From assembly GCF_021532315.1 (NCBI RefSeq), contig NZ_JAKGAO010000026.1, positions 47,198-111,197 of the forward strand: DNA of 64,000 nucleotides, in the 5' to 3' direction. This document shows positions 34,657-43,597 of this stretch, in pieces. Each line of letters starts with the position of its first letter. The stretch's first letter is position 1. The position numbers and the translations under genes are program-made. Source of the DNA: Paenibacillus tarimensis. GTDB lineage: Bacteria > Bacillota > Bacilli > Paenibacillales > Paenibacillaceae. The notes beneath the pieces were generated by a model. The model had not been told where the DNA came from and ran no database searches. It was given only the letters and a program-made list of their open reading frames with translations.

Positions 34657-35676
34657 CTACTGATCACCCAGCCGATCTTTGTATTGAGTCTGAAAATACT
34701 CCTGGTAAGCACCGGAAGTCACCCGCTCCATCCACTCTGGATTAGCGAGGTACCAGCGGATCGTTTCCTTGATGCCCGATTCATACTGATACTCCGGCTG
34801 CCAGCCCAGCTCACGCGTAATCTTGCTGGCGTCGATCGCATAGCGTCTGTCGTGGCCGGGACGGTCTTTTACATACGTAATCAGTGATTCCGGCTTGCCA
34901 AGCTCCTCAAGAATCGTCCGAACCACCTGGAGATTGTTGCGTTCGTTGTTGCCGCCAACGTTATAAACCTCGCCTGCCAGTCCTTTGTGGATGACCAGAT
35001 CAATTGCACTGCAGTGATCCTTCACGAACAGCCAGTCACGCACATTCAAACCGTCACCGTAAACAGGCAGCTGCTTGTTGTTCAGCGCATTCTGGATCAT
35101 CAGCGGAATCAGCTTCTCCGGGAACTGATAAGGGCCGTAGTTGTTCGAGCAGCGCGTAATGTTCACGTTCAGGCCATACGTCTCGTGATAGGCACGAACA
35201 AGCAGGTCTCCGCCTGCCTTGGAGGATGAGTAAGGGCTGTTTGGCTGCAGAGGTGTCTCCTCTGTGAATAATCCCGTTTCGCCGAGCGTACCATATACTT
35301 CATCTGTGGACACCTGGACAAACTTCGTCACGCCGTGTCTCTTCGCCGCATCCAGAAGCACCTGCGTACCAAGGACATTGGTCTTCACGAACACGTCGGG
35401 TTCCAAAATACTGCGATCCACATGGGATTCAGCCGCAAAGTTCACAATGACATCCACGCCCTGCTGTACCAGCTCACCCATCGCCTTCGCATCGGTGATA
35501 TCCGCTTTGACGAACGTATGGTTCGCATTGCCTTCAATGGACTTCAGGTTCTCCAGGTTGCCCGCATACGTAAGCGCATCAACATTGATAATCTGATAAT
35601 CCGGATGCTTCTCCAGCATATACATCACAAAGTTACTGCCGATAAAACCGGCCCCGCCGGTGACAAGAAGTTTCAT
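34657..35676 (-). CDS. rfbB: dTDP-glucose 4,6-dehydratase
   Basis: RfbB (RmlB) removes water from dTDP-glucose with bound NAD+. Features are the NAD loop LLVTGGAGFIGSNFVMYML, the catalytic STDEVYGTLGE (threonine, aspartate, glutamate) and the YSSSKAGGDLLVRAYHETY tyrosine/lysine pair, and NYGPYQFPEKLIPLMI. 339 residues is usual. The ATG at 35676 is preceded by GAAGGGTGA 8 bases away; the upstream GTG at 35688 falls inside the rfbC end. Confidence 0.96.
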   Translation of the reverse strand: MKLLVTGGAGFIGSNFVMYMLEKHPDYQIINVDALTYAGNLENLKSIEGNANHTFVKADITDAKAMGELVQQGVDVIVNFAAESHVDRSILEPDVFVKTNVLGTQVLLDAAKRHGVTKFVQVSTDEVYGTLGETGLFTEETPLQPNSPYSSSKAGGDLLVRAYHETYGLNVNITRCSNNYGPYQFPEKLIPLMIQNALNNKQLPVYGDGLNVRDWLFVKDHCSAIDLVIHKGLAGEVYNVGGNNERNNLQVVRTILEELGKPESLITYVKDRPGHDRRYAIDASKITRELGWQPEYQYESGIKETIRWYLANPEWMERVTSGAYQEYFQTQYKDRLGDQ

Positions 35677-35684
35677 AAATCGAT

Positions 35685-36242
35685 TCACCCTTCGTATTCG
35701 AAATTCATTTCCGCGTCGGCTAAAACAGGATGCTTCGTGTCCTTCTCGGATAGAGTCGGCTTACTTACCGGCCAATCAATAGATAAACCAGGATCATCCC
35801 AAGCAATACCGCGGTCATGTTCCGGTGAATACAGTTCATCTACCTTATAAAGCACTTCCGTGTTAGGCACAAGTGTGCAGAACCCATGAGCGAAGCCTTG
35901 TGGAACCAGCAGCTGGCGCTTGTTAGAGGCTGTTAAAATAAACCCCTGCCACTTTCCAAATGAAGGAGAGCCTTTCCGGATATCAACAATGACATCATAG
36001 ATAGCTCCCGCAGTTACCCGGACTAGTTTGGTCTGTGCTTTGGGACTTAACTGATAATGCAGACCTCTTAATACGCCAGCTTCTACTGATAAAGAATGAT
36101 TGTCCTGTACAAACGAATACTTGATTCCATTCTCTCTGAACAGCTGATCATTATAGCTTTCCATAAAAAAGCCACGATGGTCGCCATGAACAGTCGGCTC
36201 AATTAAATAAGCACCAGGGAGCTTTGTCTGCCGTACAATCAA
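35685..36242 (-). CDS. rfbC: dTDP-4-dehydrorhamnose 3,5-epimerase
   Basis: RfbC (RmlC) epimerises dTDP-4-keto-6-deoxyglucose at carbons 3 and 5. The cupin core shows DHRGFFMESYND, the active-site QDNHSLSVEAGVLRGLHYQ with its histidine, and VPQGFAHGFCTL. 185 residues is normal. The start is a TTG at 36242, with AAAGAGGG 7 bases upstream; no ATG is well placed. It sits between rfbA and rfbB. The surrounding DNA becomes visibly more AT-rich from here rightwards. Confidence 0.95.
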   Translation of the reverse strand: MIVRQTKLPGAYLIEPTVHGDHRGFFMESYNDQLFRENGIKYSFVQDNHSLSVEAGVLRGLHYQLSPKAQTKLVRVTAGAIYDVIVDIRKGSPSFGKWQGFILTASNKRQLLVPQGFAHGFCTLVPNTEVLYKVDELYSPEHDRGIAWDDPGLSIDWPVSKPTLSEKDTKHPVLADAEMNFEYEG

Positions 36243-36257
36243 ATGTTATCCCTCTTT

Positions 36258-37001
36258 CTATATTTTCAATTTGCCGAATTCCTCGCCAAACACAATATCT
36301 TTGGCCAATTCATTGGCTCTTGTTAAGGAAGGATGTGTTCCAGCGTCAGTCCACCAGCTCCTCAAGATATCAAAGGTTAGTTCATTCATTTCAATATATG
36401 CATTATTCACATCGGTGATTTCCAGCTCTCCTCTGCCGGAGGGTTTCAAGGTTCGTATGATATCAAATACCCGACTATCATACATATATATGCCAGTTAC
36501 AGCGTAACTACTTCTAGGCTGTTGTGGTTTTTCTTCAATTGATAAAATTTTATCCCCTTTAATTTCTGGAACACCATATCTCTGTGGGTCATGAACTTGC
36601 TGTATTAAAATTTTGGCTCCTCGTTCTTGCTGCTCAAAATTTTTGACAAATGGAACAATACTATCAGCAAATACGTTATCACCTAAGATAACAACCATCC
36701 TGTCACCATTTACGAAATTATCAGCTAAGCTTAAAGCTTGCGCTATCCCGCCTGCTTCATCTTGTACTTTATAAGTAAATAAGACCCCGAATTCTCTGCC
36801 GCTACCAAGGAGGTTTACAACATCCCCCATATGGTCTTTACCCGTTACAATTAGAATATCTGTTATCGATGCTTCCTTCAACTTTGCGATAGAATGAAAG
36901 ATCATGGGATACTTCCCTACAGGCAGCAAGTGCTTATTGGTTACTTTAGTCAATGGGTATAGTCTTGAACCTGTACCTCCTGCTAGTATAATTCCTTTCA
37001 T
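36258..37001 (-). CDS. rfbA: Glucose-1-phosphate thymidylyltransferase
   Basis: RfbA (RmlA) makes dTDP-glucose from dTTP and glucose-1-phosphate. The nucleotide loop is MKGIILAGGTGSRLYPLTKV, then NKHLLPVGKYPMI, the metal aspartate in VVILGDNVFADS, and the sugar site WTDAGTHPSL. At 247 residues it is the short form without the C-terminal extension of enterobacterial RmlA. Several ATGs lie together; I choose 37001, 8 bases from AAAGGA. The start at 37004 is equally close. It is AT-rich compared with rfbBD. Confidence 0.93.
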   Translation of the reverse strand: MKGIILAGGTGSRLYPLTKVTNKHLLPVGKYPMIFHSIAKLKEASITDILIVTGKDHMGDVVNLLGSGREFGVLFTYKVQDEAGGIAQALSLADNFVNGDRMVVILGDNVFADSIVPFVKNFEQQERGAKILIQQVHDPQRYGVPEIKGDKILSIEEKPQQPRSSYAVTGIYMYDSRVFDIIRTLKPSGRGELEITDVNNAYIEMNELTFDILRSWWTDAGTHPSLTRANELAKDIVFGEEFGKLKI

Positions 37002-37080
37002 CATTATCATCCTTTTCTTATTCATACTTAAAAAGTCGCCAATAAGTCTTCCGGTAGAAGTCCTATGGCGACATTGAAAA

Positions 37081-38211
37081 CTATTCTGAAAGCAATGTAC
37101 TAAGTTGTTTCTCTAACTTCTCAACTCTATCCTCAATGGCGAGTAAATCATTTAATTTTTTTCCATTTACATAGACATCGCCGTTTAGATAGATGCCTCC
37201 ATGGTTATCTATAGATAGGAGTTCAGTTGTGTCATCTTGACTAACAACTCTCAGGCCGCCCTCACCAGCACGCAATGTAAGCCAGTTCTCTGGATTTTCA
37301 TCACCCTTCCAGCGAGTACCACCGTACAATTCTCCTGATTTCCCTTCATTCAAGATTATTCCTGTACCAACACCGTCTGTCTTCGCCTGCATAATTCCTT
37401 CGGTAAACAAAGCTTTTCTAAAGTCAAATCCCATCTTAGACTGGTCAAAGTCCGCTACAACTAGTCTACCGTAAGGGGCCATGCTATTTTTGAAGTATAT
37501 TCCGCTTTCCCAAACTCCCCTTCGTTCTTCAACATCTTTATCTGTATCCTCACTCCTCACTTCAATTGCCATTGAATTAGGTTTTCCAAATCCAACAATT
37601 TGAAGGCCTGTTTTTGCCTTGTTCGGGTAGATGCCAGGCTTACCATCATTAAGCACATCTATTTCTATTCCAACTAACTGAGCATCATAATTTTCATTAT
37701 ATTTACTAAAATCCACACCATTAGGTATATATTTTTTATATAGCTCATTTTCGGTGAAACTTTTATAGTTTGAACGTGCGCTAAAAAAGCCTCCCCACGC
37801 TTTTGATCCGTCAGCTATTGCAGCTGAATCCCCCCAGATTGCTACTGCGTTAGTTCCTGGTTTGAAATTCCACACTTCACTTAAAAAATTTTGATAGTGA
37901 TTATGTACACTATCATAGTTATTGGGGTTTTGATTGGACAGATCATGAGATTTAACAGTTTCACCTTTCCAATTTTCAAACTGAGAATCCGGTTCTATCA
38001 CATCGGTTAGAATCCAATTACTGCGTAGAGCGGTATCTAAGCCTGTATACTGAGGCCAAATCCCCTCATTCCTTGGGTGATTTGCTTTGTTTACTGTTAT
38101 TTGGTTCGCGACACTACTATCAGGTTGCTGCAATTCATTATTTGTACATGAAGTGAGTAACATTGAAAGCACAACCGTTGAAACCAGCAAGCACGTCTTT
38201 AATTTATGCAT
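37081..38211 (-). CDS. Lipoprotein with C-terminal tail-fibre-like module and coiled coil (376 aa)
   Basis: A signal peptide with lipobox MLLTSCTNN (cysteine about 22) marks a lipoprotein facing outside. Residues about 40-300 have no family that I recognise; they look beta-rich (GTNAVAIWGDSAAIADG, AKTGLQIVGFG). Residues about 300-360 carry NWLTLRAGEGGLRVVSQDD and [18 protein letters not shown], which read like phage tail-fibre/structural-protein repeats, followed by a short coiled coil (IEDRVEKLEKQLSTLLSE). The same module is found in the small membrane protein at 46443-46874. It lies inside the glycan operon, between a glycosyltransferase and rfbA. Function is unknown; a surface partner of the exported glycan is a guess. 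Confidence 0.8.
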   Translation of the reverse strand: MHKLKTCLLVSTVVLSMLLTSCTNNELQQPDSSVANQITVNKANHPRNEGIWPQYTGLDTALRSNWILTDVIEPDSQFENWKGETVKSHDLSNQNPNNYDSVHNHYQNFLSEVWNFKPGTNAVAIWGDSAAIADGSKAWGGFFSARSNYKSFTENELYKKYIPNGVDFSKYNENYDAQLVGIEIDVLNDGKPGIYPNKAKTGLQIVGFGKPNSMAIEVRSEDTDKDVEERRGVWESGIYFKNSMAPYGRLVVADFDQSKMGFDFRKALFTEGIMQAKTDGVGTGIILNEGKSGELYGGTRWKGDENPENWLTLRAGEGGLRVVSQDDTTELLSIDNHGGIYLNGDVYVNGKKLNDLLAIEDRVEKLEKQLSTLLSE

Positions 38212-38237
38212 AGTTATTCTCCTCTAAGTTGTGATTA

Positions 38238-39548
38238 CTAAGTTTTTTTTAAAAATTTTTCTGATACCTTCTTCATAATATACTTGTACTTTCCATCTTT
38301 AGTATAGTGTTTAATTTTCGAGAAATAATACACTACTTTACTCGTCCCCTGTACTTTTAGAGCATATCTCTTCCCTTCAGAACGCTGCGGATTACGACAG
38401 AAACTGCGGAGAGGATCAATTGCCCGGCTCCAGCTATAAGCCTCCTGGAGCTTATGGAAATCATAATCCTTCTTGTTTCTCATGATCTCGGCTTTAATTA
38501 ATCGGGCTAGCTCAAACGAATCACCGGGTAAAACCGTGGAACCAATTCTATATTCTGAAACAATATCGGAAAATACATCGCCCGATGTGCAGATTACCGG
38601 CAGATTGCATCGGATATAGTCGAGCATACGAGTCCGAAACGAAAATCGGGTTTCTAGATGATCGAAATGCAGACTGAGACCAATATCGGCTTCGAGATAA
38701 TAGTTAAATCTGTTATCGTAGGGTACCCAATCATTAAAAAACACATATTTACCAGTTAAACCCAAAGAATCACTCAGCTCTATAGCACGTTCAACCATCT
38801 CCATATTTAATATGGTCGGGTTAGGATGCTTTGTGCCCATAAAGAAAAGTTTAATATGGTCATATTGCTTTGATAAGTGGTGAACAGCTTCAATGGCAGT
38901 TAACGGATCAAGCCACGGCCATAGTCCCCCGCCCCATAACAGCACTTTATCATCCGCATCTATTCCGTCTACTACACCCTTCATTACCTTTTGCGTATAC
39001 TGAGGTTCGTCTTTATCCAAACCAAAAGGTACGACACCGATAAGAGCTGATAAATCCTTACTTCTGTTATATTCAGAAGGATTCAGCCGGTTAAGCGCCG
39101 CCAACATACCAATCCAGAAGTCCTTTTGCTTCTCAGATGCGCATATAAAGTAATCACCATGCTGGAGCTGGTCAATGAGTATGGATAAGGCTGCTTTATG
39201 AAGATTCTCTGCCTCATCAGATGAAATAAATGTCTCTAAGTTCTCAAGGATAAAAGGATCATACAAGTCTATGATGATGGGCTTGTTCAACCTTTTTAGA
39301 AAAGGATATGTCCACAAGGTCATCCCTTGCAGGATAACCGTGTCAGCAGCGTTGATCTCCTTTATCAGTTCCTTCTTGGCGATAGTCTTAATAGTAAATT
39401 CAACAACTGTAAGCTGACAATCGTTGGGTGTGAAGAGAACTACATTAAAATCTTTGGATAGTTCTTTTGCAAAATTCCAATACCGTATTCCAGGACCCGC
39501 CATTTTATTATCAATATAGTCAGGAGAAATCACTACAACTGTTTTCAT
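38238..39548 (-). CDS. Glycosyltransferase, GT4-like
   Basis: A GT-B fold enzyme of 436 residues. The N-terminal domain opens MKTVVVISPDYIDNKMAGPG, with the acceptor-side glycine-rich loop, and DTVILQGMTLWTYPFLKRL. The C-terminal donor domain has VLLWGGGLWPWLDPLTAIEA and LFFMGTKHPNP, with SLHFDHLETRFSFRTRMLDY taking the place of the usual ExxxGxxxxEA region. I start at 39548 because the preceding gene ends 7 bases earlier and GGAG lies just before; the open frame further upstream overlaps that gene. It probably adds a sugar to the surface glycan. Confidence 0.82.
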   Translation of the reverse strand: MKTVVVISPDYIDNKMAGPGIRYWNFAKELSKDFNVVLFTPNDCQLTVVEFTIKTIAKKELIKEINAADTVILQGMTLWTYPFLKRLNKPIIIDLYDPFILENLETFISSDEAENLHKAALSILIDQLQHGDYFICASEKQKDFWIGMLAALNRLNPSEYNRSKDLSALIGVVPFGLDKDEPQYTQKVMKGVVDGIDADDKVLLWGGGLWPWLDPLTAIEAVHHLSKQYDHIKLFFMGTKHPNPTILNMEMVERAIELSDSLGLTGKYVFFNDWVPYDNRFNYYLEADIGLSLHFDHLETRFSFRTRMLDYIRCNLPVICTSGDVFSDIVSEYRIGSTVLPGDSFELARLIKAEIMRNKKDYDFHKLQEAYSWSRAIDPLRSFCRNPQRSEGKRYALKVQGTSKVVYYFSKIKHYTKDGKYKYIMKKVSEKFLKKT

Positions 39549-39555
39549 TCTCCGT

Positions 39556-41754
39556 TCACACCTTTGATCCAGACTGTTGGTCCTGCATGAGGTTCTCCAG
39601 CTCTCGAATCCTGTCATCACGTTGTTTGAGTAGAGCTTCCAGCCCTTGTATGGTATTGTCACGTTCAATAATCATCTGTTCCATCTCCATCATGGCCGCA
39701 TACCGCTCCTCCAGCAGCCTCCGTTGACCTTCCAGTTCTTCCAGTAGTGCTGAGTCCTCGACTGAATGTGATGCTGACGGCGTAGACAGAATTCTATCCA
39801 TATGATTATTGTAATAACGGTTTAACGAATGCATATTGTAATATACCAGTAACCCTTGAGGCCAAGATGAGTCCTCTAGCTGCTGCTTAAATGCTCTTCT
39901 GTGTTTACGTGAGACTAAGCCCAGAGCTGCTGTAGCATAAGGAAACTTAGGTTTTTTATATACATATTGACCAAGACCGAATGTTTCATTGTGAGCAAGT
40001 TCAAAGTATGCTGCTGCCAACACTTTAGGTGGATTTAACATAAGATCAGACAGTGAGCTTATAGCTTGTCTTTTCAGATCCTGCGAGACTAAAGCATGCT
40101 GTCGAATCAACGGATTAATTTCTCTTGTTCCGCTTAATACACCTTCTTGGAATTGTGCAATATACTTGGCGTGTACATCATCTTCATTAGGATCATTTTT
40201 CTTGACAGCCGAACCATTTTCATCATAATGAACCACACTACCGCTCGCTGAGTTACACATCATTTCAATTGGCGAGACAAATCTTAAAACCCGTCCCATC
40301 GTCGTTTTATCAAGAAAGCTGTATTTAATTGTATTGACCGGCTGTTCATTAATAAAATCAAACAATCCCAGATAATAGCCTTCGACCCGTGTCTCTTCAA
40401 GTAAATAAGCCAGATTATCCTGGATTGTACCTCTCCATCCAATGTCTACAATGAAGATGCTTTCTTCCCTTTGGCTGATCCCCTTATTCGCAAGATACCC
40501 CAAGAATTTTGCCCGCTTGTTGTCAATTTCCTTTTGAAGCTTCAACACAAACTGCTGATCACTAAACAGCTGTTGAACACGTGCATCCAGCCAAGGGTAC
40601 TGTATTTCCTTTTCGTATTCTATACCGTATTTACTCAGATAGGGCAAATACTCCTCCAGCCCGATATCCAGCGATTTAAACAATGCTTTCATCGATTGAG
40701 TAGAGTACTGATTCCACAATCTCATTAATTCCTCAAGCGTAACAGATCGCAATGATGAAGAGAACGTAGCAATTCTACTTACTTCTAATAACTCTGCCTT
40801 AGGCATCTCACATCCGTATGCATGTGAAGCAAGTATGTCATCATGAATTTTTTTAAAAAATTCACCTTCCCGTGTGAAATAGTAAACGGTTGAGAAGCCC
40901 CTCTGTTTAGCTTTCTCAATGATTTCCATAACATACGTGTAAAAAACCACACTATATTTTTTCCCGGCTTCGTACAATGCTTGTTGATTCGAATCGGCAT
41001 ACTTATGTTGTACAGGAGCTAAATCCACAGTAAATTGCCTAGACTGCATACGCTTATCGAATTTTTGCTGCTTTACTGTCCGTTTGTTTTCTTCCTGATC
41101 GTTGTAATAATGGATGGTTTCAATACCCAAACGTTTGGGAGCATCAACATCAGCCGCAACACTGTCACCTATATGGACATGCTCTGACGGATTAATCTTT
41201 AAGTCAGCGTGAACATGTTTAAAGAGCTTACCCGATCGTTTATTTATTTTATATTCACTTGATACGTACCCTTTATCATACTTCACTCTATAACCGGCGT
41301 GCTTTAATAAGGACTCGATAAAGGCTCGGTCAGAGTAAAAATCGGATATAAATACCCGATTTTCCGCCTTAATCGAATTAATCTTGTTTTCAATTTGGCC
41401 ATCCAGATAGATGACAGCCTTCTCTTGTTCCAGCTCAACGTTTGTCAGGCTGACGGCTGCCTTTTGTGCAGCCGGAATAGAACCGCCAGATATTTTGTCC
41501 AGTAATTGCTCAATGACCTCTACATGCAGATATTCGTCATCATGCCCATTTAACCTGCACTTTTCGCCAATCTGCCCTTCTATTTTACAGCGTTCAAAGT
41601 AAATGTTATAGTAATCGCGGTACTCCGGCAGCAGGAAATCATAATAGTTCAAGAAGATAGTTCTTGCCACATGAAGTTTAACTTCATCAGGATGACAGTT
41701 CCTTCTGAGAATTGTGTCCCAGATATCAAAGCTCAATAATTTATAGCTTGACAT
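39556..41754 (-). CDS. HAD-superfamily protein (COG5610-like) with C-terminal coiled coil
   Basis: Residues 1-215 form a HAD-type hydrolase domain: LLSFDIWDTILRRN holds the nucleophile aspartate and the following D-x-T pattern, RVFISDFYSD is motif II, a lysine-rich motif III follows, and HVHIGDSVAADVDAPKRLG is motif IV. Residues about 255-650 resemble the long second domain of HAD proteins found in capsule and O-antigen loci (COG5610 type; from memory). The last 60 residues are a coiled coil with LLEERYAAMMEMEQMIIERD, nearly the same unit that is repeated in the methyltransferase at 43001-44302. 732 residues. The role may be to process or tether the glycan machinery. Confidence 0.78.
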   Translation of the reverse strand: MSSYKLLSFDIWDTILRRNCHPDEVKLHVARTIFLNYYDFLLPEYRDYYNIYFERCKIEGQIGEKCRLNGHDDEYLHVEVIEQLLDKISGGSIPAAQKAAVSLTNVELEQEKAVIYLDGQIENKINSIKAENRVFISDFYSDRAFIESLLKHAGYRVKYDKGYVSSEYKINKRSGKLFKHVHADLKINPSEHVHIGDSVAADVDAPKRLGIETIHYYNDQEENKRTVKQQKFDKRMQSRQFTVDLAPVQHKYADSNQQALYEAGKKYSVVFYTYVMEIIEKAKQRGFSTVYYFTREGEFFKKIHDDILASHAYGCEMPKAELLEVSRIATFSSSLRSVTLEELMRLWNQYSTQSMKALFKSLDIGLEEYLPYLSKYGIEYEKEIQYPWLDARVQQLFSDQQFVLKLQKEIDNKRAKFLGYLANKGISQREESIFIVDIGWRGTIQDNLAYLLEETRVEGYYLGLFDFINEQPVNTIKYSFLDKTTMGRVLRFVSPIEMMCNSASGSVVHYDENGSAVKKNDPNEDDVHAKYIAQFQEGVLSGTREINPLIRQHALVSQDLKRQAISSLSDLMLNPPKVLAAAYFELAHNETFGLGQYVYKKPKFPYATAALGLVSRKHRRAFKQQLEDSSWPQGLLVYYNMHSLNRYYNNHMDRILSTPSASHSVEDSALLEELEGQRRLLEERYAAMMEMEQMIIERDNTIQGLEALLKQRDDRIRELENLMQDQQSGSKV

Positions 41755-41764
41755 TTCTTCAACC

Positions 41765-42964
41765 TCAATTCCCCAAAAATTGTTTAACTTTCCGTTTTAC
41801 TTTCCTGAGAGCCCTATACACTAAAGTGTGATTTGGCGGAGTCAGTACAGGAACGGGTATCTCTTTCGATACCTTCTCAAGATATATATCAGCAACAACT
41901 GGAGGTTTGGTATACATTTTCTCTACCACGGAGATTCCAGAGTAATTCTCATCGAACATTTTATTAACGGAGTCCAAGAACTGTTCAAACCCTCTTTTCA
42001 GGTTTTTATCCCGCATAAAATTCGGACCGAAATCTGACATCTGATTTCTTAATTCCTCATCTTTCAGAAGCCTCATCAGTGCATCAGCAATTGATTCCGG
42101 TGTTTGGTCTGCCAGCAGTACTCCGCCTTCAGGCATGTCATATAAGTTGTTCTCTTTATAAATATCCACTACAGGAAGTCCAGCGGCCATCATCTCAAAA
42201 GGAATCCTGGAAGGATTGGAAGAGCTAATACACAGCCCTACCATGCTTTTGTTATATAGTTCATTACATTGTTTAATATTTATAAGTTCCAAGTTCTCGT
42301 GCTCAAACCAGACATTCGTTTTCTGTCTTGAACCATATAAATATATCTTTACCTCAGGCATAAAGTGCTTTACAATTCCCAAAGCCTCTATACCAATAAG
42401 ACTGCATCTTCTAGGCTTCTCTGGCTGATAGATAAAACAGATCGCTTTTTCTTTTTTAATGTTAAGTTTTTTGTAAACATCTAGATCAGCACAAAATTCA
42501 AAATAATTGGATGGAGTGTTATACTCATCCACCATCATATTAGACAGCCAACGGCCGATGGTTACAGGCATTAAACCATAGCGGTAAGAATTCTCGGCCA
42601 GCAGATAGCCATCGCCCATCGGGTTGAAATAGGCCTCAAAATCTTGAATAAAATATGCCTTGCGACAATTTTGCTGAACATCCCGAACATGTTTTGCAGT
42701 ATACCAGGCAGTTGCAAAAATTAAGTCATACTGCTCCTCAGGCACAAAACCTTTATAGAACTTTGCTTTTATAGGTCCAAAGTATTTTTTAATCATGTCC
42801 CCTATTTGTTCAGATGATAGGCCATTACCGATATCCTCGATGTATGCATGGCATTCATATCCGTTATCCACTAGATATTGAAGGTTTTGAAATATAGTCC
42901 GATGCCCTCCTGACCCTTCTGTTGGATAAGGGATAAACCATGCTACTTTTCTCAATGTGATCAC
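41765..42964 (-). CDS. WsaF-like rhamnosyltransferase (GT4)
   Basis: This GT-B enzyme of 399 residues contains AYFIQDFEAYFNPMGDGYLL, the segment that marks the WsaF family of beta-1,2-rhamnosyltransferases from Geobacillus S-layer glycan synthesis. The C-terminal domain has YQPEKPRRCSLIGIEAL, EVKIYLYGSR, and GLCISSSNPSRIPFEMMAAG for donor binding, where the two serines and the glutamate match the GT4 pattern. The last 25 residues are strongly basic (RALRKVKRKVKQFLGN) and may bind the membrane. AAGGTGA lies upstream of the ATG. It follows the methyltransferase by 36 bases. Confidence 0.85.
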   Translation of the reverse strand: MITLRKVAWFIPYPTEGSGGHRTIFQNLQYLVDNGYECHAYIEDIGNGLSSEQIGDMIKKYFGPIKAKFYKGFVPEEQYDLIFATAWYTAKHVRDVQQNCRKAYFIQDFEAYFNPMGDGYLLAENSYRYGLMPVTIGRWLSNMMVDEYNTPSNYFEFCADLDVYKKLNIKKEKAICFIYQPEKPRRCSLIGIEALGIVKHFMPEVKIYLYGSRQKTNVWFEHENLELINIKQCNELYNKSMVGLCISSSNPSRIPFEMMAAGLPVVDIYKENNLYDMPEGGVLLADQTPESIADALMRLLKDEELRNQMSDFGPNFMRDKNLKRGFEQFLDSVNKMFDENYSGISVVEKMYTKPPVVADIYLEKVSKEIPVPVLTPPNHTLVYRALRKVKRKVKQFLGN

Positions 42965-43000
42965 CTTTCACTTTCTGCTTTATTTTTAAGTTAATGAATT

Positions 43001-43597
43001 TTATTTTCTTAAAAGCTCAATCGTAAGATCTCTTTCCTTAATCATCTGCTCCATTTCCGACATAGCCGAGTAACGCTCTTCAAGCATTTTACCTTGTTCC
43101 AAAATCGTTTGATCCCGCTCTTTTATGAGTTGATCCATAATTTGTATCGCTTCGTATCTTTCCTCAATCAGCCTCTGTTGTGCCTGTATCGTTTCATCAT
43201 GTTCCTTGATCATACTTTCTAGGTTTTGTATAGCAGCAAATCGTTCTTCTAGCAGTTTACCTTGCGCCAAAATCGTTTGATCTCGCTCTTTTATGAGCTG
43301 TTCCATACTCTGTATCGCTTCATATCTTTCTTCAGCCAGCCGCTGCTGTGCCTGTATCGTCTCATCGCGTTCCTTAATCATGCCCTCTAAGTTTTGCATG
43401 GCATCATATCTCTCAACGAGCATCTTGGCTTGAGATTCAATAATCTTATCACGTTCTATAATTAGTTTCTCCATGTCATTCATGGCGTTTAATCGGTTCT
43501 CAAGCATTTCGGCTTGCGCTAACAATGCTACGTCCTTCTCTTTAATTAGAGCTTCCATATCCAGCATAGCATGGTAACGTTCTGTCGCCATTTGTTC
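43001..43597 (-). repeat. Seven tandem 84-bp repeats inside the methyltransferase gene
   Basis: The DNA encoding residues 236-433 consists of seven units of 84 bases, each giving 28 residues. Alternate units resemble each other more than their neighbours (AQQRL/AEERYEAIQ and GK-L/LEERFAAIQ types), which points to later duplication of 168-base double units. Such repeats can gain or lose units by slippage and so alter the length of the coiled coil in 28-residue steps. Confidence 0.88.

Noticed and set aside
43001..43597. CRISPR-like array
   Set aside because: The repeats are 84 bases with no spacers, and they stay in frame within a coiled-coil coding region.
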